A stretch of 64,000 nucleotides of DNA from an uncultured Opitutia bacterium (GCA_903902745.1 CAIUWA010000018.1:1-64000), one strand, 5' to 3'. Shown: positions 10,557 through 22,359, numbered from the stretch's first letter. Numbers and translations are program-made. The notes: generated from the sequence alone by a model not told the origin.

Positions 10557-11717
10557 ATGAACCATCCGGTACGTCCCGTTCTCCATGATGTCCAGGGCGC
10601 CGCTTCGTGGCGGCTCGCCAACGATGCCATCGAGGCGTTTATCACCCGCAATGGCGGGCATCTCGCACCGGTCACGTTTCAGACTCCGCGCGGTCCGGTG
10701 CAGCCGTTCGCGGTTGCGCCCTGGCGTGGCGCCAGCCTCGCCGCCGGCACTCCACCGGTGCTCCGTCCGTTGCGCGGGGATTTTTTCTGCCTGCCGTTTG
10801 GGGCCAATGCCAAGCCGTGGCGAGGCAGGCAGCAGCCGGTGCATGGCGAGTCCGCCGGCTCGCGCTGGAAATCAGCACGGATTGAGCGGAGTGATGGGAC
10901 CACGGCGCTGGTCACGGAACTTGCCCCGACCCTGCTGCCCGGCCGCATTGTGAAACGCATCGAGCTGCGCGCGGGGGAAACCAACCTCTACTGCCGGCAC
11001 GAACTCTCCGGCTTCTCCGGCCCGATGTCGTTCGGCCACCATGCCCTGCTGAAATTCCCGGCCGGCACCACCGCTCGTCTCGCCTTCAGCCCGTGGCATC
11101 ACGGACAGGTGAGTCCGCTGCCGTTTGAGGATCCCGCAGCAGGCGGATACTGCGCATTGAAGACCGGCGCTCAGTTCGCAAATCTCCAGCGCGTTCCCCT
11201 CGCCACAGGTGGGACGAGCGATCTCACCCACTACCCCGCAAGGGAAGGTTTCGAGGATCTCGTGATGCTATGCTCCCGTGCGCGCCGCGGGCTTGCTTGG
11301 TCCGCCGCGACCGTCAGCGCCGGCGCGGGACATCCCCGTTACGTGTGGTTCGCACTGAAGAATCCCCGCGTGCTCGCGTCGACGCTCCTCTGGCACTCCA
11401 ACGGCGGGCGCAACTACCCGCCGTGGTCGGGCCGCCACCGGCGCGTGCTCGGCGTCGAGGAGGTCACGAGTTATTTCCATTTCGGCCTCGCCGAGTCCGC
11501 GCGGCCCAATCCGCTTTCCGCCCGCGGCGTGCCCACCGTGCTGCAGCTCACGCCCAAGACTCCCACCGTCGTCGACTACGTCATGGGCGTGGCCGTGCCG
11601 GGACCGCGCTTCGATCGCGTGCGCACGATCAAGTTCGGTCGGAATGAGATCATCCTCGTGGCCGCCTCCGGCGCCACGCACCGGCATCCCGTCGACCTGA
11701 CCTTCTTCGAGTCTTAG
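10557..11717 (+). CDS. galactose mutarotase-like protein
   Basis: This 386-residue cytoplasmic protein begins with a beta-rich segment (FITRNGGHLAPVTFQTPRG) that resembles galactose mutarotase-like beta-supersandwich proteins. FSGPMSFGHHALLKFP and the late HSNGGRNYPPWSGRHRRVLGVEE are conserved-looking pockets with His and acidic residues. It closes the catabolic cluster, where anomer interconversion would fit, but no catalytic assignment can be made. The ORF extends 33 codons upstream into and past the dehydrogenase stop; the ATG at 10557 is the better start. Confidence 0.6.
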   Translation: MNHPVRPVLHDVQGAASWRLANDAIEAFITRNGGHLAPVTFQTPRGPVQPFAVAPWRGASLAAGTPPVLRPLRGDFFCLPFGANAKPWRGRQQPVHGESAGSRWKSARIERSDGTTALVTELAPTLLPGRIVKRIELRAGETNLYCRHELSGFSGPMSFGHHALLKFPAGTTARLAFSPWHHGQVSPLPFEDPAAGGYCALKTGAQFANLQRVPLATGGTSDLTHYPAREGFEDLVMLCSRARRGLAWSAATVSAGAGHPRYVWFALKNPRVLASTLLWHSNGGRNYPPWSGRHRRVLGVEEVTSYFHFGLAESARPNPLSARGVPTVLQLTPKTPTVVDYVMGVAVPGPRFDRVRTIKFGRNEIILVAASGATHRHPVDLTFFES

Positions 11718-11746
11718 ACCCGGAATATTCGGGTACTCCTCCGAAT

Positions 11747-13666
11747 TCACCGAAGCCGCGCCTTTGCCCGCTCCAAGTTGGCCAGAGCCAGAGTGTCACC
11801 CGGCCTTAAACGCAGCACCTGCTCATACACGGCCACCGCTTCGGCGGCGCGGTTCAACAGCAGGAGCGCGCCACCCAGGTTGACTTGCGCTTCATAAAAC
11901 GCGGGATCAAGTCGCACCGCCTCCCGATAGGCCGCGACCGCCCCCTCCAGTTGCTGCGCCCTCAACCTCGCATTGCCGAGGCGAAAGTGGGTCGGCGCGG
12001 AGTCGGGCTTGAATTGGACCGACAGCTCATACTGCCGGATCGCCTCCGGCAGGCGTCCGGCCTCGAGGAGCGCCTGGGCGATATTGAAGTGATCCTCCGC
12101 GGACTGGGGCAGCAGGCGCAGGACAATATCATATTCGCGGATCGCTTCCTCCCAATGCCCGAGTCGGACATGGAGCACCCCAAGGTGAATGTGTGAATCG
12201 GCGATGCCGGGTTCGAGCCGCCCCGCCTCCTGGTAGTGGACAATCGCCTCGTCCGGCCGGCCAGCCAGCACCAGATCATGCGCCAGGTTGGAATGCGCGT
12301 TCACATAATCGGGCTTCAACCGCAGCGCCGACTCATAGCTCGCGATGGCCTCCGGCAGACGCCCCTGTTCATCACAGATCATCGCCAGCCCGTAATGCGC
12401 GCGTTCGTTGCTGGGCTGCTTCGCGATGGTGTCGCGCCAGATGCCCTCCGCACTCAGGTAGTCCCCGTTGCGCCGGTAAGTCGTCAGTCCCAGCACGACC
12501 GCCAGCGCCGCAAGCACCACCAGGCTGCGCCGGCCGGCCAGGGCGTGAACGACCCCCACGATCAGCACCACCACGGCCGCCAGCGGGAGATACATCCGGT
12601 GCTCCGCGATGGTCTGTGTGACAAGTGGCACCACGCTCGAACTCGGGACGAGAATCAGGAAAAACCACGCGCCGATGAATCCAATCACCGGCCGGCGCCA
12701 CAGCGCGAACACCGTGCCCGCGCCGAGCGCCAGCAGCAGCAATCCCTGCGGCAACACGGCCAGCGGCGTGCGGACAACGGCCGTGCCGTAGTCCAACACC
12801 AGCGGATGCGGCCACAACGACAGCCGCAGATAGAACGCGATCGCCCGGCATTGCGTCAGCAGATATTCCCACCCCGCCACCCCATGGCCGAACCCGACCG
12901 TCCCGCCCCGCCCCTCCGAGCGCAGCACGACCGCGGCGAGCAGGCTCCAGGTCGCGGCAAGCGCCAGGTGTTGCTTCGCGCGCTGCCGCCAGGCCTCGCG
13001 GAACGAGCCGGCGACAAACGTGCGGTCGTAAAGCAGGACGACCAGCGGCGCGGAAACCATCACCTCCTTGGTGACCATCCCCAGTGCACACGCCGTCCAG
13101 CTCAGCACCTGCCAGCGGCCCGGCATCCGCGATTCGGTGCTGCGGATGAAGGCGTACAGCGTCAGCAGGTAGAACCATCCCATCTGCGACTCCGTGCGCT
13201 GCACCACGCAGGTGACGGACTCGGTCTGCAGTGGATGCAGCGTCCACAGGAGCGCACCCCCTAAGGCGAGCGGTAGCGAGGAGTCGCCGAACCGGGTGGC
13301 CAGCACCGGCTGCCGGAACGTGCGCCGCAGCACGCCGAACAGCGCGAGGCCGGCTCCGAGGTGAATGAGCAAGTTCAATGCATGATAGCTCCAGACCCGC
13401 TCGCCACTGATCGCGTAATTGATGGCGAGCGACAAATTGACGAGCGGCCGGCCGGCGGCGCCCGAACCGTTGAGGCGCGTGGGCCGCAGCACTTCACCGA
13501 GGTCCGCCAGATGGCGGATCTGCGGATTCTGCGTGATCGCAGGGATGTCGTCGAAAATGAACGGCGCCGAAAAAGTCCGGCCATAGGCGGCTAATGCGGC
13601 GAGGACAATGACCGCCGCGGCCAGCCGGATTTTCCGCACCGGGGTTGTGGCAGGTTCGTCGGACAT
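11747..13666 (-). CDS. TMTC-like membrane protein with C-terminal TPR repeats
   Basis: This 639-residue protein has about ten membrane segments in residues 12-400 followed by roughly six TPR units (from about residue 410: repeated patterns of AHYGLAMICDEQG, NAHSNLAHDLVLAG, YEAQVNLGGALLL). The loop FIFDDIPAITQNPQI after the first membrane segment carries the acidic DD pair of the GT-C glycosyltransferase fold. The layout matches TMTC-type O-mannosyltransferases (GT105), which join a multi-span GT-C core to TPRs. Glycosyltransferase activity is inferred. A second member of this type lies at 28388-30208. Confidence 0.75.
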   Translation of the reverse strand: MSDEPATTPVRKIRLAAAVIVLAALAAYGRTFSAPFIFDDIPAITQNPQIRHLADLGEVLRPTRLNGSGAAGRPLVNLSLAINYAISGERVWSYHALNLLIHLGAGLALFGVLRRTFRQPVLATRFGDSSLPLALGGALLWTLHPLQTESVTCVVQRTESQMGWFYLLTLYAFIRSTESRMPGRWQVLSWTACALGMVTKEVMVSAPLVVLLYDRTFVAGSFREAWRQRAKQHLALAATWSLLAAVVLRSEGRGGTVGFGHGVAGWEYLLTQCRAIAFYLRLSLWPHPLVLDYGTAVVRTPLAVLPQGLLLLALGAGTVFALWRRPVIGFIGAWFFLILVPSSSVVPLVTQTIAEHRMYLPLAAVVVLIVGVVHALAGRRSLVVLAALAVVLGLTTYRRNGDYLSAEGIWRDTIAKQPSNERAHYGLAMICDEQGRLPEAIASYESALRLKPDYVNAHSNLAHDLVLAGRPDEAIVHYQEAGRLEPGIADSHIHLGVLHVRLGHWEEAIREYDIVLRLLPQSAEDHFNIAQALLEAGRLPEAIRQYELSVQFKPDSAPTHFRLGNARLRAQQLEGAVAAYREAVRLDPAFYEAQVNLGGALLLLNRAAEAVAVYEQVLRLRPGDTLALANLERAKARLR

Positions 13667-13691
13667 GCGGGAGGAGAAAGCTTATTTCCCC

Positions 13692-14789
13692 TCAATAACC
13701 CAGCTTGCGTCGGTTCGCCCAGAGCTGCCGCGGCCGGAAGATTCCCACCGGGGTGATGATGCCGGTGATTAGGTCCGGCGGCGTCACATCGAAGCCGGGA
13801 TTCCGGGCGTCACTGCCCGGATTGGCCACGCGCACGTATTCGCGCCGTCCGCACTGGTTCACGCCCCACGCGCCGAGGACTTCGTCCGCACTCCGTTCCT
13901 CAATCGGGATGGCCCGGCCCGACTTCAATTTCCAGTCGATGGTCGAAAGCGGGATGGCCACGTAAAACGGAATGCCATGCCGCTGCGCGAGCACTGCCTT
14001 CGTGTAGGTGCCGATCTTGTTCGCCACTTCCCCGGTGCGGCCCAGCGTGCGGTCGCTGCCCACGATCACGAGGTCAATCTCGCCCCGCGCCATCAGGTGG
14101 CGGGCGGCATTGTCGGCGATGATGTGGTGCGGGATTTTCTGCTGGGCCAGCTCCCAGGCCGTCAGCGTGGCCCCTTGCGAACGCGGGCGGGTTTCGTCGC
14201 AAAAGACATGGAATTTTTTGCCCTGTGCCTGCGCCGCATACAGGGGCGCAGTCGCGCTGCCGATGTCCACGAACGCCAGCCAGCCGGCATTGCAGTGCGT
14301 CAGCACATTCATGCCGCGGCGAATGAGGCTGGCCCCGTGCCGGCCAATCGCGGCGCAGTGGGCCGCGTCGGCGTCCGCGAAATCCTCCGCGGCGGCCAGC
14401 GCGAGCGCCTGTTGCTGCGCCACCGTCCCGCCGTTGCGCATCGCGCGCCGGACACCGTCCATCGCGTTCACCGGATCCACCGCCGTGGGCCGCGCGGCCT
14501 CGAGGGTGCGGTAGACGGCCTCAACGTGCGTGGAAAATTTTCTGCCATCCCGGCCGCGAAAAGCCCGTGCCCCCTGGGCGAGGCCATAGGCCGCCGTGGC
14601 GCCGATCGCCCCGGCCCCGCGCACGATCATGTCCCGAATGGCCCGCGCCGTTTCGCGGTAATCCCGCATCGCCACGACTTTGAACTCATGCGGCAGCAGG
14701 CGCTGCTCGATCAGCCGCACGGAGTTTTTCGCAGCGTCAAACGCCACGGTGCGGTAATGCCGGGTGCGGCCGCCAACTCTGACGTTCAT
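13692..14789 (-). CDS. mtnA: S-methyl-5-thioribose-1-phosphate isomerase
   Basis: This 365-residue methionine-salvage enzyme isomerises 5-methylthioribose-1-phosphate to the ribulose form. Family motifs are all present: RGAGAIGATAAYG (57-69), THCNAG with the catalytic Cys166, ETRPRSQG (199-206), VGSDR with catalytic Asp246, and NKIGTY (258-263). The usual motif near Asp is VGADR; the Ala-to-Ser change is mild. No other salvage gene adjoins it, but methionine synthase and a B12 receptor lie just beyond, so the 13.7-21.3 kb stretch reads as a methionine block. Confidence 0.93.
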   Translation of the reverse strand: MNVRVGGRTRHYRTVAFDAAKNSVRLIEQRLLPHEFKVVAMRDYRETARAIRDMIVRGAGAIGATAAYGLAQGARAFRGRDGRKFSTHVEAVYRTLEAARPTAVDPVNAMDGVRRAMRNGGTVAQQQALALAAAEDFADADAAHCAAIGRHGASLIRRGMNVLTHCNAGWLAFVDIGSATAPLYAAQAQGKKFHVFCDETRPRSQGATLTAWELAQQKIPHHIIADNAARHLMARGEIDLVIVGSDRTLGRTGEVANKIGTYTKAVLAQRHGIPFYVAIPLSTIDWKLKSGRAIPIEERSADEVLGAWGVNQCGRREYVRVANPGSDARNPGFDVTPPDLITGIITPVGIFRPRQLWANRRKLGY

Positions 14790-14871
14790 GATCTCAAGCT
14801 AGGGGCGGCCACGGGACAAAACCAGCGGAGAATTATTGGATCCCCTAGGATCCGAAAAACTTGTCGCCCAA

Positions 14872-14910
14872 AGGTAGGGCGAGGCGTCCCCGCCGAGCCG
14901 CGGCTCCTCT
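14872..14910. repeat. partial copy of the GTAGGGCG repeat (family C, copy 3)
   Basis: In the gap between MtnA and the TonB receptor, GTAGGGCGAGGCGTCCC followed by GCCGAGCCGCGG reads as the reverse complement of one end of the repeats at 43123-43225 and 58706-58804. Confidence 0.65.
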
Positions 14911-14914
14911 CACC

Positions 14915-16783
14915 TTACCATTTCCACTCCACGCCACCAAAGACACCGAAGCCGAGGGCGGGATAGCCGTTCACCTCCTCGTATTTTTCATTGAGGAGAT
15001 TCTCGAGCCGCACCTTCAGCGTCAGGCGCTTGGTCGCCGCCCATGCGCCATAGAGCCGCACGACGGTGTAGTCCTCGCCATCAATCGTGGCAAAGGTCCT
15101 GGCATTCACGTCCCGCCGATGGGCCGCAATGACAACGCCTGTCCCTGCACTGAAGCCGCCACCAAAGTCGCGCCAGACATCCGCGGAAAAGCTCTGCCGC
15201 GGCCGGCGCAACAGGCGGGTCTGCGACGTGAGGTTCTGCGCCTCGAGATAGGTGAAGGCCGCGCGCACCTCGATGGCTCCCGGCAGCGTCGTCTGCGCCG
15301 TCAGCTCCGCGCCGCGCGTGCGGGCGCGCTGGATGTTCTCGACGCTAGAAAAACTCGGCGTACTCGCGATGAGATCCGTGAAGTCGGTCGCGAACCATGT
15401 GGCCCCGAGCGCCCCGCGTTTTTGCGGCAGGTAATAATCCACCCCGGCGTCCCAGCCGCGCGCCTTTTCCGGGCGGAGGTTGGGGTTGCCGTTGTAGAAC
15501 GCACTCTTGCCATAAAGGTCCAGGAACCCCGGTGAACGGAACGCCGTGCCGTAACTGGCGCGCAGCTTGAGCGAGCGCTGCGCGAGCAGCCAGGCCGCGG
15601 TCGCCCGGCCGGTCGTGGCGCGGCCAAACGTGTCGAAGTCGTCGCTGCGCAGGCCCGCCGTGAGATAAAGGTCGTCGGCCGGGGAGATTTCATCCTGCGC
15701 AAAGAACGCGAGCAGCCCCTGCTTCTGGTTGATGTCGCCGAAGCCGGTGTTGCGCGTGTGGTTCGCCTCGGCCGTCACGCCCGCGGTGATCCGGTTCCGC
15801 TCCAGCCCGGCATAGGTCGTCTGCGCGTCGAGCACGGCCCGTCGGTTTTTCACGACCGTGATGCCGGTCGCACGGCCCGTGCGCGGCGTCTCCGCCACGA
15901 AACGGCGGTCCTGACCGCCAAGCACGGCGTGCGCGGTCCAGACGTCGGACAGCTTGGCATCGGCAAAGGACGTCACGAGCAGGTTTTCCTCCCGCTCCCG
16001 GTTGTCCGGATCATTGGTGAAGCGATCGCCCGGATCGCCATAGACGCCGTGGAACCAGCGCACGGTGCCACCCACGGCAACACGCTCGCTCACCTTGCGG
16101 TCGAGCCGCACGGTGACATTGGCGCTGTCGAATGCATTGTTCACCCGCTGGTTGTCGGTCTGCCCGCCTTGGGCGGAAAAATTGTAGGCATTGCTACCCA
16201 CCTCACCTTGGGCCGTGACCGTGCCCTGCAACGTGCCAAAGCTGCCGGCTTCGAAGGCGACATGCCCCGCCGAGGCCCCCGCGCCGCGCTGCGCGCGCAA
16301 AGCCACGACTCCGCCGATGGCTTCGCCGCCGTAAAGCGTGCTCTGCGGCCCATGCGCCACCTCCAGGCTGTCGCAGGCCGACACGCACGCGCCGCCGAGG
16401 AAGACGTTGTAGTCGGTGTTGGGGTCGTTCAACCGGATGCCGTCGACGAGGAAGAGCGTCTGGTTCGAATTCGCCCCGCGCAGGAAGAGCGACGCCACCG
16501 CGCCTGACTGTCCCGAGGCAAACAACGGCACACCGGGAATGCCGCCCAGGGCATCGGACAGCGAACTGACCTGCCGGCGCGCGAGGTCGGCCGCGGTAAT
16601 CACATCCACCACGGAGCCGATGGTCAGCGGCGATTCCGCCGTACGCGTGGCCGTGGTGACGATCGGCGCAAGCTGCGGCGGCACGACAAAATTCTGGGCA
16701 CGCAAGGGCACAAGGGCCCCGCCCGCGGCAAGGACGAGGAGGAACCGGCGCGCGGGGCGCGCCAGCGTGGCAATAGGTTTCAT
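14915..16783 (-). CDS. TonB-dependent outer-membrane receptor, probably for cobalamin (BtuB-like)
   Basis: This 622-residue receptor has a signal peptide (RRFLLVLAAGGALVPLRAQ), a TonB-box-like APIVTTATRT, a plug domain (LSDALGGIPGVPLF, FLRGANSNQTLFLVDGIRLND, GPQSTLYGGEAIGGVVAL) and a beta-barrel ending with the aromatic C-terminus GGVEWKW needed for outer-membrane insertion. A cobalamin riboswitch in its leader makes vitamin B12 or a precursor the likely ligand, a role that fits the B12-dependent methionine synthase next door. The start at 16783 is chosen because the open upstream codons are not signal-peptide-like and fall within the leader. Confidence 0.9.
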   Translation of the reverse strand: MKPIATLARPARRFLLVLAAGGALVPLRAQNFVVPPQLAPIVTTATRTAESPLTIGSVVDVITAADLARRQVSSLSDALGGIPGVPLFASGQSGAVASLFLRGANSNQTLFLVDGIRLNDPNTDYNVFLGGACVSACDSLEVAHGPQSTLYGGEAIGGVVALRAQRGAGASAGHVAFEAGSFGTLQGTVTAQGEVGSNAYNFSAQGGQTDNQRVNNAFDSANVTVRLDRKVSERVAVGGTVRWFHGVYGDPGDRFTNDPDNREREENLLVTSFADAKLSDVWTAHAVLGGQDRRFVAETPRTGRATGITVVKNRRAVLDAQTTYAGLERNRITAGVTAEANHTRNTGFGDINQKQGLLAFFAQDEISPADDLYLTAGLRSDDFDTFGRATTGRATAAWLLAQRSLKLRASYGTAFRSPGFLDLYGKSAFYNGNPNLRPEKARGWDAGVDYYLPQKRGALGATWFATDFTDLIASTPSFSSVENIQRARTRGAELTAQTTLPGAIEVRAAFTYLEAQNLTSQTRLLRRPRQSFSADVWRDFGGGFSAGTGVVIAAHRRDVNARTFATIDGEDYTVVRLYGAWAATKRLTLKVRLENLLNEKYEEVNGYPALGFGVFGGVEWKW

Positions 16784-16924
16784 GGTGTCTGCTTTCCGTA
16801 GCCGGCAAGAGCAGAACCACCCGCCGTCGCCGGGAGATGTTGCCACTCTCACGCTTCATTTTGGCGATGAAGTTTTCGCGAACGACACGCCTGGCTGGTC
16901 ATCAGCCGGACGCCGGACGCGTGA

Positions 16925-17205
16925 GTTTCCCGGGGCAGGTGTTCGGACTCCGCATGTGGGGCCGCTTGGCGGCAAGTTCCAAGGGCCAAGGATCATATAT
17001 CAGGAGTTCGGTCCCTCCTTGTTACTTGCCCCTTGTCACTTGCTACTTGCGCGCAAAGCGCGCCCTTCCTCGCCCCCGCCTTCACCGGGACTGGTGTCCC
17101 GATTGGCTGTGCTCCCGCTGAAGCGGAATGGGGGTCTGTGATGCGTTACCGCAGCGCAACTGTGGCCGGTTTTCACGGCCTTCCCTGCTTGCCGGAAATT
17201 AAAAA
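16925..17205 (-). promoter_or_regulatory. cobalamin riboswitch with an internal insertion
   Basis: Read on the minus strand, the 5' core GCAGGGAAGGCCGTGAAAAC then CGGCCACAGTTGCGCTGCGG (17192-17146) matches the conserved aptamer core, and GAGTCCGAACACCTGCC (16950-16934) is a clear B12 box at the 3' end. The usual aptamer is about 200 nt; this one spans about 280 because a repetitive segment (17017-17050, copies of CAAGTRRCAAG) sits between core and B12 box, probably in a peripheral stem. It ends about 150 nt before the receptor start codon. B12 binding would be expected to shut off the receptor gene. Confidence 0.85.
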
Positions 17206-17270
17206 AGAACGTCGAACAGCGCGACCCTCTTTGACCATCCGCCACTCGGCAACAAAATTCATATCAACGA

Positions 17271-17286
17271 ATCGTCATATGACGAT
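17271..17286. promoter_or_regulatory. 16-bp perfect palindrome upstream of the split metH, candidate operator
   Basis: ATCGTCATATGACGAT is fully self-complementary and lies 55 bp before the metH N-terminal start, in the shared 558-bp region between the B12 receptor and metH. An AT-rich flank with another ATATC/GATAT pair surrounds it. A dimeric repressor site is plausible; an ArsR-family regulator is encoded 4 kb downstream, but a link is only a guess. Confidence 0.45.
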
Positions 17287-17341
17287 ATGTCATCTTGCCA
17301 AAGGTCGTGTCCTGGGAGATTGTCCACCAAATCCTACTGCC

Positions 17342-18418
17342 ATGGCCACCGCGACCACCCGCCCGCCCGACTCCTTCCCCGCCCTTCAGGTGCTGTTCAA
17401 GCAGCGCATTGTCGTGCTTGATGGCGCCATGGGCTCGATGATCCAGACCTACAAGCTGGAAGAGCCCGACTTCCGCGGCGAACGCTTCAAATCCCATCCG
17501 CACGATCTCAAGGGCAACAATGACCTGCTCTGCCTCACCCGCCCCGATGTCATCGAGGGGATTCACTCCCAGTATTTCGCTGCGGGCGCCGATATGGTTG
17601 AGACGAACACCTTCAGCTCCACTTCCATCGCGCAGGCCGACTACAAGCTCGAGTCCATCGTCACCGAGCTGAATCTCGCGGCCGTCGCCGTCGCCCGCCG
17701 CGCCGCGCAAAAGGCTGAGGCCGCCACGCCCGGCCGCCGCTGCTTCGTCGCCGGTGCCATCGGGCCGCTCAACCGCACGCTCTCGATGTCCCCGGATGTC
17801 AACCGCCCCGACTTCCGCGCCGTCGTTTGGGACCAGGTCGTCACCGCCTATGCCGAGCAGATTCGGGCGCTGCTGGACGGCGGCGTGGACACGCTCCTCG
17901 TCGAGACGATCTTCGACACCCTCAACTCCAAAGCCGCCCTCTTCGCCATCGAGTCGGTCTTCGACGAGCGCGGGTACCGCGTGCCCGTCATGATTTCCGT
18001 GACGATCACCGACGCCTCCGGCCGCACCCTCTCCGGCCAGACCATCGGCGCGTTCTACAACAGCATCCGCCACGCGAAGCCGTTCAGTGTCGGCATCAAC
18101 TGCGCCCTCGGCGGCCGCGCCATGCGCCCCTACGTCGAGGAACTCGCCAAGATTGCCGAGTGCTACGTCACTTGCTACCCGAATGCCGGCCTGCCCAATG
18201 CCTTCGGCGGCTACGATGAGACACCCGCCGACATGGCCGCCGTGCTCGGCGAATTTGCCGCGAGCGGTTTCGTCAACCTCGTCGGCGGCTGCTGCGGCTC
18301 CACGCCGCCGCACATCGCCGCCATCGCCCAGGCCGTCAAGGGCAAGGCGCCGCACCAGGTCCCGCCGCATTCCCCCGCGATGCAGCTCAGCGGCCTCGAG
18401 GTGCTGACGGTTGCCTGA
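17342..18418 (+). CDS. metH: methionine synthase, homocysteine S-methyltransferase part (MetH N-terminal half)
   Basis: This 358-residue protein equals the first domain of MetH: it binds zinc and homocysteine and receives the methyl group. It has the opening [25 protein letters not shown] with Cys254, and [11 protein letters not shown] with Cys317 and Cys318; together these are the three zinc-binding cysteines. It ends at [10 protein letters not shown], exactly where single-chain MetH passes into the pterin domain. The remaining domains follow as a separate ORF 102 bp downstream. The ORF is open upstream of the ATG at 17342, but those codons lie in leader sequence. Confidence 0.95.
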   Translation: MATATTRPPDSFPALQVLFKQRIVVLDGAMGSMIQTYKLEEPDFRGERFKSHPHDLKGNNDLLCLTRPDVIEGIHSQYFAAGADMVETNTFSSTSIAQADYKLESIVTELNLAAVAVARRAAQKAEAATPGRRCFVAGAIGPLNRTLSMSPDVNRPDFRAVVWDQVVTAYAEQIRALLDGGVDTLLVETIFDTLNSKAALFAIESVFDERGYRVPVMISVTITDASGRTLSGQTIGAFYNSIRHAKPFSVGINCALGGRAMRPYVEELAKIAECYVTCYPNAGLPNAFGGYDETPADMAAVLGEFAASGFVNLVGGCCGSTPPHIAAIAQAVKGKAPHQVPPHSPAMQLSGLEVLTVA

Positions 18419-18420
18419 CG

Positions 18421-18515
18421 AAATCGTTCTCGTTCTTCGTTCTCTTTCCCGTTCTCTCAATGGATCGGGAAAGCGACCGAGAGAACGAGAACGATTAAGA
18501 GAACGAGAACGATTT
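18421..18515. repeat. AATCGTTCTCG inverted repeat (family A, copy 1) between the metH halves
   Basis: AAATCGTTCTCGTTCT (18421-18436) has its exact reverse complement at 18500-18515, and inner arms (CGTTCTC runs against GAGAACG runs, CTTTCCCG against CGGGAAAG) allow a long cruciform or RNA hairpin. It fills almost all of the gap between the two metH ORFs. Two relatives lie at 39234 and 42215. Confidence 0.85.
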
Positions 18516-18520
18516 CCTTC

Positions 18521-21277
<2,757 letters not shown>

Positions 21278-21369
21278 GCGGTTGGTAGACTTAATCCACG
21301 CATCGAGTCCCAAGCTTGCGACCGGCTCTGGAACGAAAAATTCGAGAAACTGTATTTTAGTGCTTGCTT

Positions 21370-21389
21370 AATTAAGTTTATACTTAATT
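21370..21389 (+). promoter_or_regulatory. promoter and operator of the ArsR/SRPBCC pair
   Basis: AATTAAG (21370-21376) and CTTAATT (21383-21389) form an inverted repeat that overlaps a good -10 hexamer TATACT (21379-21384); the -35 is weak. The first codon of the ArsR gene is only about 15 bp from the -10, so the transcript would have a very short leader. Overlap of operator and -10 suggests autorepression. Confidence 0.6.
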
Positions 21390-21398
21390 GTTGCCGGC

Positions 21399-21740
21399 AT
21401 GCAAAGCCTCCTCGCCATCGCCGACCCGACGCGGCGCCGCATTATTGAGCTGCTCGCCGAGCGCGAGCGGACGGCGGGCGAACTCGTCGAGGAATTCGAC
21501 ATGAGCGCGCCGGCGATTTCCCAGCATCTCAATGTCCTCCGTGACGCCGGCCTGGTTGTCACCCGGGCCCAGGGCCAGTCGCGCATCCAATCGCTCAACC
21601 CCGACGGGTTCAACGATCTCGATGCCTGGCTGGAAAAGACGCGGGCCATCTGGTCGCGCCGGCTCGACGCCCTCGAACGGGAGTTGCGCGCCGAAGACGA
21701 AGCGAACGAACGCGCCAAGAAAAAGAAATCTTCCTCATGA
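21399..21740 (+). CDS. ArsR-family helix-turn-helix transcriptional regulator
   Basis: This 113-residue winged-helix protein opens MQSLLAIADPTRRRIIELLAERERTAGEL, with the recognition region MSAPAISQHLNVLRDAGLVVTRAQGQSRIQSLNPDG. The C-terminal tail is Lys/Glu-rich. No metal-binding CVC motif is present, as in the ArsR subgroup that pairs with SRPBCC proteins. Its stop overlaps the start of the next gene by 4 bp (ATGA), so the two are translationally coupled. An inverted repeat overlaps its promoter. Confidence 0.9.
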   Translation: MQSLLAIADPTRRRIIELLAERERTAGELVEEFDMSAPAISQHLNVLRDAGLVVTRAQGQSRIQSLNPDGFNDLDAWLEKTRAIWSRRLDALERELRAEDEANERAKKKKSSS

Positions 21741-22279
21741 AAACCAACGAACAATACGGCAAATTCACCAGCCCCGCTGAAGTACGCATCGTCCGCACCC
21801 TCCCCGGCCCCATCGAGCGGGTCTGGGATTACCTGACCGACCCTGAGAAACGTGCCCGCTGGTTCGCCGGCGGGGCGATGGAGCCGAAGAAGGGCGGCAC
21901 GCTGGAGCTGTTCTTCAAGCATAAGAACATCGCGCCCGATGAGACGCCGCCGGAGGACCACAAGCACGTCCAGGATCCCGGCTTCACGATGTCCGCCACT
22001 GTGCTGCGCTGGGAGCCGCCTCACGTGCTGAGCTACACGTTCGACGAGGATTCCGATGTCACGTTTGAGCTCACGGAACAGGGCAAAAACGTGCAGCTGG
22101 TCCTTACCCACCGCGCTCGTGGTGGAGATCTGCCTTTCCTTCACGGCTACGCGAGCGGCTGGCACACACACCTCGCTCTGCTCATCGCGCTGCTCGAAGG
22201 CTCGCCGCGTCCGCCCTTCTGGCCGATGCATGCCAAGCTCAAGCCGGAATACGAGAAACTCCGCGCCGCCGTGAAATAG
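21737..22279 (+). CDS. SRPBCC / AHSA1-like ligand-binding protein
   Basis: This 180-residue START-like protein begins its domain at about residue 13 with AEVRIVRTLPGPIERVWDYLTDPEKRARWFAGG, the usual AHSA1 opening, continues with VLRWEPPHVLSYTF and ends in the C-terminal helix region YASGWHTHLALLIALLEG. These proteins bind hydrophobic ligands in a deep cavity; the physiological ligand is unknown. The ArsR-SRPBCC coupling is a common two-gene unit. Confidence 0.88.
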   Translation: MKTNEQYGKFTSPAEVRIVRTLPGPIERVWDYLTDPEKRARWFAGGAMEPKKGGTLELFFKHKNIAPDETPPEDHKHVQDPGFTMSATVLRWEPPHVLSYTFDEDSDVTFELTEQGKNVQLVLTHRARGGDLPFLHGYASGWHTHLALLIALLEGSPRPPFWPMHAKLKPEYEKLRAAVK

Positions 22280-22283
22280 AAAC

Positions 22284-22359
22284 GTAGGGGCGTCGCTTGC
22301 CGACGCCCTGGGATTTCCGTCCCTCACGGGGAAAGGGCGCGCACGAGGCGCGCCCCTAC
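22284..22359. repeat. intergenic hairpin with GTAGGGGCG/CGCCCCTAC ends
   Basis: GTAGGGGCG at 22284 is mirrored by CGCCCCTAC ending at 22359, with two inner small hairpins (GGCGTCGCTTGCCGACGCC and GGCGCGCACGAGGCGCGCC). It has no T tract and so is not a typical terminator. It belongs to the large set of REP-like elements in this window. Confidence 0.7.

Noticed and set aside
17206-17341. SAM or SAH riboswitch in front of metH
   Set aside because: No conserved SAM/SAH aptamer motifs seen; only a DNA palindrome is evident.
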